This document shows, piece after piece, positions 31,759 to 43,045 of a stretch of DNA of 52,998 nt (position 1 is its first letter; each line of letters begins with the position of its first letter). Source of the DNA: Krasilnikovozyma curviuscula (Eukaryota > Basidiomycota > Tremellomycetes > Cystofilobasidiales > Mrakiaceae). The DNA is taken from NCBI GenBank assembly GCA_014825775.1, contig MVAQ01000150.1, positions 1 to 52,998 of the forward strand, written 5' to 3'. The notes below the pieces were generated by a model. The model was given only the letters and a program-made list of their open reading frames with translations. It was not told where the DNA came from and ran no database searches. The position numbers and the translations under genes were made by a program.

Positions 31759-32369
31759 ATGCTCGGAAAGGTTTGTACCTCATTCTGATGGCTGATGGAG
31801 AGTATATGATTGACAGAGAACCCCCTTTCCCCCTATCAGCTTACCCACTATGCGTTCGATGCGCTGCTAATCTCAATTTGTCTCGCTGGGATCAAGGTGA
31901 GTTTCTTCTCCCACTTCTGGAGATACAATGCTAATACCTTCTCTCGGCTGTGATGATAGCGTTCTACTGGCCTTACGTAAGTCTGATCAAGCAATGAAGA
32001 ACCTTTAGAACAGTCATGCCGACTTTCTCCCCGCTTCTCTTGTCTTCCGTCAACCCTTAGTCCTGCTCTTGAGACGGTCCCCAATAAAGATGTTCGAAGT
32101 GAGTATGACTAGCTTCTCCAGGCATGATTTCATATTTTAGGTGGAGCATTCTTAATAATGTTCATACGCCTTGCTGAACTTCGGTTTACCTTCCTCTAGA
32201 AATCCTTCATTCCTATCTTGAGCTTGGAGAATATGCTCAAGACTTCTTGATTGTCTTCTTGGGGTAAGTTCAGGTGCAAAAAAAGCAAAGACAGTTGGAT
32301 GCCGGACGCTAACGTCAATTCCCTTCAAATGTCAGCCGGTCATCTAGCTTCAAAAGAGTCAGAGATTAG
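31759..32369 (+). CDS. DUF1748 small fungal protein
   Basis: A 73-residue protein of the fungal DUF1748 family; function not established. Six exons: 31759-31770, 31840-31896, 31960-31976, 32061-32098, 32200-32263 and 32336-32369. Together they encode MLGKLTHYAFDALLISICLA, GIKRSTGLTPALETVPNKDV, RKILHSYLELGEYAQDFLIV and FLGRSSSFKRVRD. The family hallmarks TGLTP and the hydrophobic N-terminal helix are present. Two exons are micro-exons (12 and 17 nt) and total coding length is only 222 nt over 611 bases. A hydrophobic helix near each end suggests membrane association, perhaps mitochondrial, but this is inference. The stop TAG is at 32367. Confidence 0.88.
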
Positions 32370-32883
32370 GATAGATATTCACTTCTGACACACCCCTAGT
32401 AAATATTCACCCGTATGGTACGCTTTTTGTTTGTATTGGAGAACTCTATTGATTCATATACTGGATTGTGCAATTCAGCAATCGCACCCAACCTACATGC
32501 AAGTTTCCTTCTCCTTCAATGCTTGAGTTCAACTTAATCAGGGACAGATTGCGTGTTTAGGCATGTGGGAGAGTTCCAACATATTGCTCATATGCACCTG
32601 CGACGGCCGTTCAATGCTATTGAGGTATTTACTAGCGAGGAAAACAACGGCCGCCACCCCGCTGTGCACATCCGTTCCGTCTAGACGTATTCTCTTACCC
32701 GAACTGAAGGTGAGTTTTTGGCATGTTTTGTCATGTACACCGAAGCGAGAATGCGCAGAGCGGCCTCACTGTTCGCCGCCTCTGGCCATATAAGAAGGGC
32801 TATGCTTGCTTCGCTGTTCCTTCTCGATCAGAACTTGGTCCAACTGACAATCTAGCCTCGGCCACGATCCAAAAAAATCCGAA
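32370..32883. other. intergenic region upstream of ABM-domain gene
   Basis: Plus-strand frames here (for example 32563-32793) resemble nothing and have no usable splice link to the ABM gene. It probably holds that gene's promoter. Confidence 0.4.
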
Positions 32884-33367
32884 ATGCCAGTCATCAGCGT
32901 CCATGCTGTCCTTCGTGCTCAATCTGGCAAAGCATCTGCTTTAGCCGGTGTTTTGATTCCTCTGGCTCCGTTATATCTCAAACTCCCGGGAGTGATCTCA
33001 TGGAACGCTCTCAGGAACATCACCGTCAGTGTGATTTTCTCAGTTCCTTGCCTACTGAATTGGCCTCTCATCCTTTTGTCCCTCTCTCCTGGCACTCGCT
33101 GTGTCCGCCGACGTGGACAACCACAATCAACAGGATGAGAACCAAGTCTCCATCCACGCTAAGTTCTCTGACATGCAGGATTTCGAGCACTATAGAAAAT
33201 CGGAGCCTTTCAAGGTACGACCTCATTTTCGTTGTTTTAAAGATAGTCAGTATGTTGACGCTTCGCTTGTTTATTTCCTGCGTTACCCTCTCTAGAGTTT
33301 CCAGTCAGGAATTGCCACTTTGGTCTCTGCTAAGCCTGAAATTTTCGTGTACGAAACATTGGTGTAA
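32884..33367 (+). CDS. antibiotic-biosynthesis-monooxygenase (ABM) fold protein
   Basis: Small dimeric alpha-beta barrel protein of about 110 residues in three exons (32884-33024, 33134-33214, 33296-33367). It begins MPVISVHAVLRAQSGKASAL, the usual ABM first strand and helix, continues LPGVISWNALRNIT, then DENQVSIHAKFSDMQDFEHY, RKSEPFK, and ends PEIFVYETLV. The HxxSEPFK segment corresponds to the common H-x-x-S-x-x-F helix. ABM proteins include quinone-forming monooxygenases and putative stress proteins; no substrate can be inferred. It is tail to tail with the prolyl oligopeptidase gene. The region between SAL and LPG has an odd IPLAPLYLK stretch that might hide an unrecognised intron. Confidence 0.72.
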
Positions 33368-33551
33368 CATTTTAATTTTTTTGAGACGGATGAACGAATA
33401 GAATTAAAATGTTTAGATCCTTCACCTCTCTCGCAAAGGCGTTTGTGAGTTTCCATCTACAAATGAATAATGCAAGGCGTTGCACATTTTGCTACAAGAA
33501 ATCTGGATACCTAACAGTGTATTAAATCATGATTTATGTATTGGGTTTCCT

Positions 33552-36514
33552 CTAATTATAGTACGTCAGACCCATGGTCTTGGCCAAGAACGCTAGCTTC
33601 TCACTGTTTTCCAAGATGACCTGGTTCTTACTCTTTCCCATTCCATGCCCAGTGTCGGTGTAAATCCTGCAAAGAATTGGTTTGGTATTGTTTGGGTTCA
33701 ATTCTAAAACGAAAAAGTAATAGTCAGGTCTAGCAGCAACAGGTAACAAGCTCGCAATAGGCGATTTACCTTGCATAGTCGCGTTGTACTTCAAAGTATG
33801 ACCTGGTATGACTCTACTGTCAGCATCGGCAGTCGTAGTAAATACTGCTGGGTATTGCTGCTGGATGATGTCTAGCATGAGTTGAAGCGATGAGCTCGTG
33901 AACCAGCGCGGGATCAAGAATCGAATACTCACTGTGCAGTGGAGAAACATTCTTGAGGTGCCTGAAGTCCTCTTCAATCACTGGGTCACCGTATTCAGAC
34001 GTCCAGAGAGAACCCATCGTGAACTGGTTAAACCTCAAAAGATCCATCACTCCCACACTTACACGAAAGAAATCATCACTGTCAGCCAAATCTGAGCAAC
34101 GCAAACCAAATGACAAGTTTTGGTCTTACTCTGGAAGAGCAGCTGAAAAAAGATCAGGTCTCTGATTGATAACAGCTCCACAGAGCAGACCTCCTGAAAC
34201 GATTCATCAAGGTCAGTGAAATTACTAAAGGTTGTGACAGCGGGGATGAACAATGAACGAAAAGCTCACCGTTCGAGGAACCATAGATAGCAATGCCAGA
34301 CGCAATCTTTTCATGCTTCAAGTATTCAGCAGCAGCGATGAAGTCTATCACAGAGGTTACATGAGCTCGCCATAAGCGTTGAAAAAAAAGAGCGCAATTT
34401 ACCCACCGTCGTACGAGTTCTGCTTCTTGTGTTTAATGGCAGCTTCGTGCCATTCTTCACCGTATTCACCACCACCTCTTATACTCGCGACAGCTAAACT
34501 GTTCTCAAAGCAACCTGTCAGTGTAAAACCACCAATACCGTTGTTATCTGAAAACTCACATTCCGCGATATGAACTGATGAAAGCAGAAAACAGGGGTGT
34601 CCATTGAGGTTCTTGAGTCCAACCGAATCCGCCATATCCAAACAATAGAGTGGGTTGAGGTACAGACAGATCAATATTTGCAGCGTGAGCGATGAACATT
34701 GGGACCTTCGTCGAATCCTTGGATTTGTAAAATGTTTGTCGTTGTACGAAGTTGTCAGAGTTCCATCCCCTGATCTCAGCCTCGGCGATCTTCTTGAATG
34801 CGACATCTCCCCTTTTTTCATCCACCAGACCTCTCCAGGTCGTTCCAGCAGTGATGAAGCTCTCGGTTCCAAACGAGAATTCCATTGAACCTTTCTGTCG
34901 TGAAAACTCTTTGAACTGACCACCAAGAGGGATCTCAGTCACTTCGCGAATCAGCTCGCCAGATGTTTTATAGATAAAAATCCTGTTCTGCACTTCAAGA
35001 GAGTACACCAAGAGAAGCAGTCCTGATCCAATCGAGTAGTAGCCAGTCAAGACGGCGCCTTTTGAATTCGACGGTATCACTTCCGACCAAACTGAAGGGG
35101 ATACGGATAGGTCGGTGGAGACAACCCTCCAAGAAGGAGATGAAAGAGAAGTTGCAAATAGCGACGTCCCTTCTATGGTCGTGCAGATGTCTGTGGTAAG
35201 AACAAGAGACCGGTAAATCTCCGTAAAACTGTGTTGATACAAGATTTTCTCACATCGATAGCTTCCTTCCCAAGGCTCGTGGATGTCTCTCCAATCTTCT
35301 GTCAAGTCTACCAGTCCAGTATTCTGGTTAATGGGTCTCACGACGCTCTTGATGACGCTTTCAGTTGATCGATAGATGCCCGTGAACAGGTATTTTTCAT
35401 CATCGGTCACAGTTGGAAGGAAGGTGTTCCATTTTGGCTCTGCCTGATTTTCCCATAGGGTGATATCTTCTGATACGTTGGTTCCCAAAGCGTGGAAGAG
35501 AGTGCGGGAGAATGACTCGAGAGAAGGTGCTTTTGGATCTTTCGGCGGAGGCGCTTTATATACGAAGCCGATGTCCTGGAGCCATTGCAGATTCCTGTAG
35601 TTATAATGACCCTTTTGTTAGTTAATCTGCCTGTAAAGAAAATAGGGCGGGACCGTGAAAGTTCATTCTACATGGTTCGGACTATGTCCGCCAGAACTAC
35701 CAAAAAAAAAAACAAAAAAAAGCCCCCTTTCTCACCAGGTAAACTTTACTCCTTTGAGCTCCTCTTCTACAGGTTCTGTCGTCTCTGTAGAGATCACAAG
35801 AACAGATTGCCAGTCACTGCCTGACCTTGACAGCGTGACGCTCCAGTATTTTCCTGTTTGGGAGAATTCTGGCCATGCTGCACTAACGGTGACACCTTCT
35901 TTCTTACTGAGCTTGTTGGTGTCGAAGAAAACTTCGTCTGTTGTTCCGTTGGTCCGTTTCCAGATATCCTGTGGGAAAGTTGAGTCGTTGTAGAGGTAGT
36001 ACGTCCATCGTCCGCATGGTGACTTGATATGCCCATGGGCAGATGGGAAGGAAGTCAAGGTTCCAAGAGACTTTGTAATGTCTGCTAGAGATTCCCTTTC
36101 TCCGACATACGAATCTGTGAGCTAGAAAAAAAGTATGAAGCGTGTCAGTTGGTCGGTCTTGGCCAAAGCTAATGCCACCTCCGCATGAGATCAAGAAAAG
36201 TGGAAACCCACCTGGTTTTGGGCCTTTACGTACGACTTGGTTCGCTCATCGAAAGGATCTTCCAGATATCTGTAGGGGTCCTGACGCAAGAAGGGCAGAT
36301 GTGAAGTCAGCATTGAAGCTGGCTCACTTAGAATGTGCGCTTTCCCGGGTACTAGGGTATTAGTTCTGCTCACCTTGACCTCGAGACCATGATAGGTGTC
36401 CAGAACAGCTTCATCTTTCTCAAAGGAGCTGTACCTTAGAACTGACATTCTGCTCTGTGAACGAGATATGGAGCTGAAACGAATCAGTCTTTCGAGGCGC
36501 GACCTTCTCGACAT
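33552..36514 (-). CDS. prolyl oligopeptidase (serine peptidase S9A)
   Basis: Cytosolic-type prolyl endopeptidase cleaving short peptides after proline. In order: DPYRYLEDPFDERTKSYVKA, the seven-bladed propeller (for example WTYYLYNDSTFPQDIW and NLQWLQDIGFVYK), then the hydrolase domain with FGYGGFGW, ASIRGGGEYGEEWHEAA and FIAAAEYLKHEKIASGIAIY. The catalytic motif GSSNGGLLCGAVINQRPDLF is formed across an intron, where most family members have GGSNGG. Next are VGVMDLLRFNQFTMGSLW, the catalytic-Asp segment DADSRVIPGHTLKY and the His loop TGHGMGKSKNQV. The stop is at 33552. ATGs at 36514 and 36448 are in frame; the first adds an Arg-rich, Ser-rich leader of 22 residues that could act as a mitochondrial presequence. 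At least ten exons. Confidence 0.9.
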
Positions 36515-36704
36515 AATCTGATAGATTTTGTGCGTTTTACGGATGTTTTACCAATTACCGGGAAGGTGCTGAAATCCAAGAGTGAGATTATCTTCTCTAG
36601 AGTGACAAAAGTGAGAAAATGTCCAGGGTATTTTGAAGAAATCCAGATTTCCTGCAGCGCTGGACCAAAACCCTCCACCAACCACACCAGGACCCAAAGT
36701 CGAT
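36515..36704. promoter_or_regulatory. short divergent promoter
   Basis: Head-to-head gap of 190 bases between the upstream ATG of the prolyl oligopeptidase (-) and the ATG of BCD1 (+). Both promoters must lie here. No specific element identified. Confidence 0.45.
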
Positions 36705-38031
36705 ATGTCTGAAAAGGGGAAAGGGAAAGAAAAAGCCCTGGAATGCTTTCAACCTGACTGTGGGCTAGGTGCAAAGTATACTTGCCCTGCCTGTGGGATT
36801 CGAAGTTGCGTGAGTTTGTAATGGCCAGTTCTGCTTTTATGAGTTCAAAATGATTCTCTATAGTTAGCTTTGGGCTCAACATTATCCGTTTCACATCCAG
36901 TCTGCAGCCCATTCCTCCCTTCACAAGACTTTGACGGATCCACCATGCTCCGGCTCAAGAAATCCAGCTTCATACGTGCCCATGAATCAATATAGCTACG
37001 GGACGATGGTGTCAGACTATGTTTTTCTCGAAGAAATGCAGAGGACAATAGGAGACGTCCAGAATACGTCCCAGAAAGCAGGCAAAGCTACCCCTGGACT
37101 CGGTAGCACTAATGAGCAGAAACTCAAGAAAAAGCTGGATCTCCTCAAGAGAGAACTGAACAAACTTTCCATTGGTATAGAGTTCTTACCTGCTGGAATG
37201 GAAAGAAGGAGAAAGAATGAGACGAGGTGGAATCCTAAGTATGTTGAACCTGCTATACAAATTTGAGGTGAAACTGACGTCTGCTGCGTTCACAGAACTC
37301 AACAACCTGTTTTCACCGTCTCAGTCACAACCCCTGCCGTCTCAACACCATACCTCATACACAATCTACCGGGTTCCTTCAGGCTATCTGCCCTCTTCGC
37401 AGCGCCGTATGGCAAGAAACTTTTCCCACCCACAACCCTACAATCGCCTTCTCAAAATGCCTCAAACAGCATCACACTGATACCGCCGATAATAGAAGAA
37501 CCCTCACCACTACCGTCTTACGCATTCTTACTTCCTTTCCACCCACTTGAAAAGAACCACTACCACCTCCTTGCCACTCTCCCGTCGAGCGGCAGCACTG
37601 AACCCACGTTATTCTCAGTACTTGAAGGGAAATCTTTCTTGGAGTATCCGTCTATTCAGGTGCATACTTTGGAGGAGTTGGAGGCTATGACAGCGGCAGG
37701 TGCGGTCATTGACAAAGGAAAGGTGATGAGAGTATGGGGCCAGAAGCGAGAGTTGGTGCCCGAGGAAAAGGACAAGGAAGGCGGTTTAGAAAATCAACCC
37801 CACGACAAGAGACAGAGGCTTGAAGAGCCTGATGAATCAGAGGTTGAAGAGGATAAACTGGAAGAAGGCGAGGTGGTCGAAGAATCCGATGAGGAAAGAG
37901 AAACTGTCACCCCGGCGATATCACATCCTGAGCAGGGAAGTGTAACATTGGGAGGAGGGATTGGTGGAATTGGGCTGATGTGTCTTGATTATTTGAGCGA
38001 CGACGAGTCTGCCGAGGAAATTGAGCTATGA
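36705..38031 (+). CDS. BCD1: box C/D snoRNP assembly protein Bcd1 (HIT zinc finger)
   Basis: Nuclear assembly factor for box C/D snoRNPs (human ZNHIT6). Starts MSEKGKGKEKALE, followed by the HIT finger CFQPDCGLGAKYTCPACGIRSC and the downstream HKT and PPCSGSRNPASY. Then come the Bcd1 signatures TMVSDYVFLEEM and KLDLLKRELNKLSIGIEFLPAG. The second half (from TQQPVFTVSV) has HPLEKNHYHLLATLP, EYPSIQVHTLEEL and a long acidic region, ending LDYLSDDESAEEIEL. Introns follow RSC and NPK. The first acceptor is uncertain: taking CTATAGTTAG leaves the frame open to HSSLHKT but does not restore the usual CSLxC pair, so the finger's third Cys pair is unresolved. Function follows from the family. Confidence 0.85.
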
Positions 38032-38463
38032 CACCGTGATGGAGGTGAGCTTGCTTTGCGATTCTGGGTCAAGATTTCGCTCTGACGCTGGTATCCAGAT
38101 TGCTCCGGATTACTTTCAAAGATTCTCAACCTCCTGCCTCTTCTTAGCGGTTACGTCGATGTCCCCCCTCTGCTCCGCCATTTATAGCTGCTGAATCCCA
38201 CTCTACAACGTTCAAGTTTCACGTGGTCAATGTAGCTTTACTGAAGAAGTGCATTTCTAAACTTACTTTTCTCAGTCACGAAAGCGATTTTATGTAACAA
38301 AAGTGCGATAAAAACATCTCGAAAAACACCAGCGCCTCCGTGACATATTGACGTGACAGAAAAACAAAGCAACAAAGAATTCGCGTTCAGATTCCGTTAG
38401 CACCCAGCAGCCACCTTTCTGGTTCAAGTCACCTCTCGCCTGTCGACACCTCAGGCTGTAGGG
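38032..38463. other. intergenic region upstream of GATA-factor gene
   Basis: Contains the BCD1 3' flank and the probable promoter of the GATA gene, including a CT-rich stretch just before 38464. No gene seen. Confidence 0.45.
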
Positions 38464-41387
38464 ATGCCTCCCTCCTCTTCGTCAAAGACCAAATCTTTGC
38501 ATGGTACGTACATCATTCTTTGACGCTGAAGTAGCTGGACGGACTGCTTGCTGATCTACCAGATAATTCTCATAGTTCATATCCTGTATTCCCTCCCTTC
38601 CTCCCCCAACACCACAATCTTTTACCGTACACATTCAAAGGAGACTGCTACTCTTCACAAAGTTGTGAAAGGAGTCAAGGATGGTGAACGTTGGGCCTGG
38701 GTTGGATTAGGTGACCTGTTGAAAGATGTTTGCAGCAAAAAGTACGTTTTACCTTCACTATCCAACGCTTTCGCTCCAGACATTGGAACCACGTGGATGA
38801 GGAGTCTTTGTCGTGATACGGACAATGAAAAAGCCGGGTATCTGTCGCGTAGGAAGATTTCTGTCGGTCGGGAGTCTGGTTCCAGACGTGAGACGCCTTG
38901 ACCTATTCTTTCCAAGAAATATGTCTATACGACGGTACTCTCTTTGACCTGGATCATACAGCGAAGCTTTCATGGCTTCTACCACCTCAAGAGGACGATA
39001 TTGGTCGCGTTTGAGGGACAAGTTAGGTTCCGAAAGTCAGAAACGTCGTGTGCCTGTTTTAAACCGAATATTCGACAAGGTGTCTAGTTGACTTTCGACT
39101 TCTTTGGATTGCACATAGCTGGCAATTGTATCTCGAAGATATTCTTATGACCACTGCTGAACTGTCCTTCATTTATCCTTTTCATCGCGACTTTTCTTCA
39201 CCAGCCACCCATTCTAATACTGACGCCTGTTTGTTTTGCCCCAACAATTTTTAAGCCCGTCTCTTCTCTCCACCTTTACAGTCTACTCCTACTCCCCCCT
39301 TCAGTCGCATCGTGCCCAAACTCCCGTAGAAATATCGTCTGGCCCCGTCTCTGGAGTCCTGACATCTTCTGCAGGGTCGTCATCAACTGAAGCTGAGGAG
39401 CGAGTCATGGGAATTGTTAAGAAGGATGAGTATGAGGAGGAAGAGGAGTCGGACGAGGATGAAAACGAAGAATGGTTGGAAGTCCGTTTGAGATTCGAGG
39501 AAGCAGCACCTGCGTCGACGTCTCTAGCACCTCCATCATCTGCGCCTCAAGTGTCCACCACGACCATCACTGTGACGCCAAATAACATTCAATCAGAACC
39601 CTCACCCCTCCCGATTCCACTTCACGTACAGCAACGCGTTACTTCATCCCCTGTCCTCCATCGAAATATCCCGACACCCCCACCCACTTCATCTGCACCA
39701 GCACCACAAACTTCTTCTGTCGCAACAAAATCGCGTCGAAAACCGTCTCTTCCTCCGCTCACTGCATCTCAGCAACGACAGGCCCCACCATCTGTCGTCT
39801 CTGGAACAAAAAGAAAACTCTCTGCCATGGAGTCTAACGCGAACGTACCATCATCGACGCCGGCCGCAACAACACCCGTGGAAAGCATTAGCGGCCAAGG
39901 CAGTGGTGTGAAACCCAATTCTGTAACAGATGATACAGGTGAAGGATGTTCCAACTGCGGAAGGCTGAAGACAAGTATGTGGAGGGCGAGAGAAGGCGGA
40001 GGAAAAGTGTGCAACGGTCAGTCCGCCTTATCAGAGATACTTCTTCGTGCTTTATCTGAAACTGACATGACATTGTTCTATAGCTTGCGGAATCTATTGG
40101 AACAAGTTTAAGACTCATCGTCCTAGTCATCTCTGGGGCTCGTCCAATTCTCAGCGAAACCCTTCAGGCCCCGGTGTTGATAAAGGTGGTTTCAAGAGGA
40201 CTCTTTCTGCCGTTGCAGAAAGGGAAAGCACAAGTTTGAAGAAATCAGTGGCTGCTCGTCAGCACGATGGTCATCCTTTGAAGAAAGTCGCCGTTGCACC
40301 ACCAGTTGGAGGAACCAGTCCACTTCGAAGCTACTCCCACTCGCATCAACAGTCATCCAATAGCAAAGCACCTCATGGTTCTTCTTCTCAGCCTCCACCA
40401 CGACCAGCTAAGAAAGACCATCCTGATGTCATCAAGAGGTTGACACAGCCTCTGTCGGACGATGAAGATTCACCATCAGCCAGCTATTCTATGTGGTGTC
40501 CTCCTCAACCTCCTGCTCCTTCCACGATGGCTGCACCACCTACAACTGCTGTTGTGCCACAGGATCCATTCGAGTTCTTCGATCTGGGTGGTGCGTCCGA
40601 ATCAAACGCTCCAGCTGTGGTCCCACCTGTTCCTGGTATGAGCTCCGCTGAGAAGGGAGAGGTTGCCAGGTTCTTGACCACCGGTGGCAGTAGTTCTCAG
40701 CGACCAAACGGGGACTTCTTCCAAACGGGGGGCATACATCGCTCCGGAGGTACAAGTGGGAGCCCCTTCCACCATAACCAGCACCACAATCAACAACAGT
40801 TCAACAATAATCAGTCTCAACAGATTGGTGGAGGGCTGATGGCGACATCCTCTCCGCTACCACCATCGTCGCCTCCTGTCATTCCCGCCGGTCTCTTTAG
40901 CAGCCCTGATGCTTCTGGGATGATGAGCAGTGCTAGCAGTGTGGCAGATGACTTCTTTGGAGTGGGAGGCAACAATGGGTACAGAGACTCCAGCCCGATG
41001 AGTGATTGGATGGATGGGAACGCGATGAACGACTTGATGAACGGTTTGGACAATGTTAATGCGTTCTCAGCGTACGACTCTTCTGGCGAGTATCAACAAA
41101 TCAATTTAGGTGGCGATGGAATGCAGCCAACTTTTGACTCACACCAACAGCAACAGCCACAACCCCAGTTGACGTTCGAACAGATGATGGAAATCCACGT
41201 TCAAAACACACTTTCTCATTCACAACAACAAAGTCACAACCCAGATTTGGTGCCCAGTACTGTAAATACCGTCGGTGAAGGTGACGTAATGGCGCTGGTC
41301 AACGTGCTGAAGAATGAGACGGGTGGAGATGAAGGTGCGATCCAGGAGCTGTTGAGGGAGATGATTAGGAACGCTGGAGGGGAATAA
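38464..41387 (+). CDS. GATA-type zinc-finger transcription factor
   Basis: Nuclear DNA-binding protein of about 830-850 residues. The single zinc finger is CSNC-x17-CNAC, starting CSNCGRLKTSMWRAREGGGK and completed after an intron (AAC G|CT TGC) as CNACGIYWNKFKTHRPSHLW. Upstream, exons at 38464-38503 and 38576-38741 plus two more give a folded-looking N-terminus: IFYRTHSKETATLHKVVKGV, KDGERWAWVGLGDLLKDVC, then RQICLYDGTLFDLDHTAKLS. I do not recognise this part. An acidic Ser/Pro-rich region and, after the finger, a Gln/Asn/Gly-rich activation-like region follow (many CAA/CAG runs near 40780-41230), with DPFEFFDLGG. The intron between 39010 and 39290 is uncertain, so the join of the N-terminal exons to the GATA exon is inference. 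Target genes unknown. Confidence 0.75.
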
Positions 41388-42028
41388 CCCACAAAATCTT
41401 TCACACCCTTCTCTCCGTTCTTATACCCCAAATTCTCTGCCTTTATTTTACTGTATCCTCTCCATCTCTGCTTTTTGATCTTGACAAATTCTTCCTATTC
41501 CGAACTCAGTCTTTCCAATAATTAGAATTATTTCCCTTGTATTATTGCATCTTTTGGTACTCTGCCATATGTGAACAAAGAGAACTTGAATGTCGCGAAA
41601 GATCTGCGTATGCAGAAGTAGGGGTCAGATCATCTCAGTTGCGCTGGAGCACCTCATCAGATGACAGAAGCTCGTTTCAGAGATAAAGGGACGAGATTTT
41701 GTCTCATAGGAGGGATTCTTCACTGGCATCTACACACCGACAGATACAGCCTGAAGTAACGTCACAACAACAGTCTACTGATGCATTAGTGCTAACAAGA
41801 AGATTCGACGGGAAGAGCGTCTTTCAGCACAAAAGTCTAAAAGAAGCTTGTACACTGAAATGATCTTTACAGTATAAGCGAAGAGACGGGTTCATTCTCA
41901 TGATTCTAGAATTGTGGTGTGAGTTCATCGCAGAAAGAGCGGGGTTTAACGCGTGAAATAAAATGCAGAAAAGCCGTCTGAAAAACACTTGTGGTTACAG
42001 ACGTAGTACTTTACCTATTCACATCGGA
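41388..42028. other. intergenic region between GATA gene and tRNA
   Basis: AT-rich 3' flank of the GATA gene followed by sequence without frames. No feature besides the tRNA immediately downstream. Confidence 0.5.
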
Positions 42029-42124
42029 GTTTCGATAGCTCAGTGGTAGAGCGAGTGATTGCAAATTGACCTGGTTCAAGGGTCCAGTCATCACTAGGTC
42101 GCGTGTTCAATCCACGCTCGAAAC
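42029..42124 (+). tRNA. tRNA-Cys (anticodon GCA) with intron
   Basis: Perfect 7-bp acceptor stem GTTTCGA/TCGAAAC. D arm GCTC-AGTGGTA-GAGC. Anticodon stem AGTGA/TCACT with loop TTGCAAA and anticodon GCA at 42061-42063. T arm GCGTG-TTCAATC-CACGC. A 25-base intron (42065-42089) sits one base 3' of the anticodon, the canonical position for splicing by tRNA endonuclease. The T loop TTCAATC gives a good B box and TAGCTCAGTGG a good A box. CCA is not encoded, as expected in eukaryotes. A T-run terminator follows directly. Confidence 0.95.
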
Positions 42125-42132
42125 TTTTTTTT
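42125..42132 (+). terminator. RNA polymerase III terminator
   Basis: Run of eight T residues immediately after the tRNA acceptor stem, the standard Pol III stop signal. Confidence 0.85.
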
Positions 42133-42726
42133 CTCTTTTGCTCTGTCCAAGAGATGCTTCCAATCCTATAATCTCTACTCCGCACTGAGTTCACCCCTCC
42201 ATTTTTTTTGGTTTCCTATTTCTTGCTCCATTAGACAAGTAGTAGGAGCAGTTCTGCGGGTACGCCCTCCAGTTCGGGGGTATAAATGGTCACTGTTGCT
42301 ATTATTCTCCAGGGAAAGTAGTGATTTTGTCTGTACTAGGTAGAATAACATCACTGTCACTACACCTGAGCGCACTGCTCTAGATTTCGCCTTATTCTTG
42401 CCATTTAATTTAGTCCCAAATCAGTGGGAAAGGATTCTTGCCTCTAATCTAACGACTGGTGCTTAGGTGGGGGCATGATATATAGAACCGACGTGTAACT
42501 TCCGATTGATCATGAACATTTGTGACCGATCACTAGCAAAGAATTTCTGGTTTTTTCTTCTGGCTTTTGTGTGCTAAGCAAGGCGGGCATATTTTGCCAG
42601 CCTGCTGTTTCTATTCTCCGAAAGGACTGTGATGGTATTTAAGGCAAAATAGTAGGATCACAAGCATTATACAAGCGTCATACTAACAATTATCTTTAAC
42701 TCTAAAAGAAAAGGTACTGAATGAAA
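42133..42726. other. intergenic region downstream of tRNA
   Basis: AT-rich, without a supportable frame. May include the 3' untranslated region of the putative small gene on the minus strand. Confidence 0.45.
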
Positions 42727-43045
42727 TTACTCACTGGCAGTAGTTGGTGGTCTAGAAGCTGAGGATAATGGAAGGGCGACTGTCGTTCCGTTGCTGAGGG
42801 CTGGACACACCTCAGTTTGGTTGTGTTCATCCTTGTAGTCGCCTGATCTGATACAAGGAATCATACAATGTGAGTTTTTGTTCAAGAGCGGGAGGGTAAA
42901 GGGAGCAGCTCGAGTTCCAACTTTGAAGGGTTATAGGTATGTTGTTAACTGATGAAAATGGGGCAATCATCGTTTCGAAACGCTTCAAGTCTATCTTTTG
43001 AAAGAACCGAGGAGAAATTACTTACAGAGTCTGGAACTGAGCCAT
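42727..43045 (-). CDS. putative 46-residue protein, spliced
   Basis: Possible tiny gene. Exon 1 starts at ATG 43045 in good context (GACCATGG) and gives MAQFQTL before a GTAAGT donor. An intron of about 175 bases ends at TATCAG. Exon 2 gives SGDYKDEHNQTEVCPALSNG and then TTVALPLSSASRPPTTASE to TAA at 42727. A GTGAGT donor overlaps the last codons, so a further exon is possible. I recognise no family. The polar composition and proline content are protein-like, but with so short a frame the evidence is the splice signals and start context only. Confidence 0.35.
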
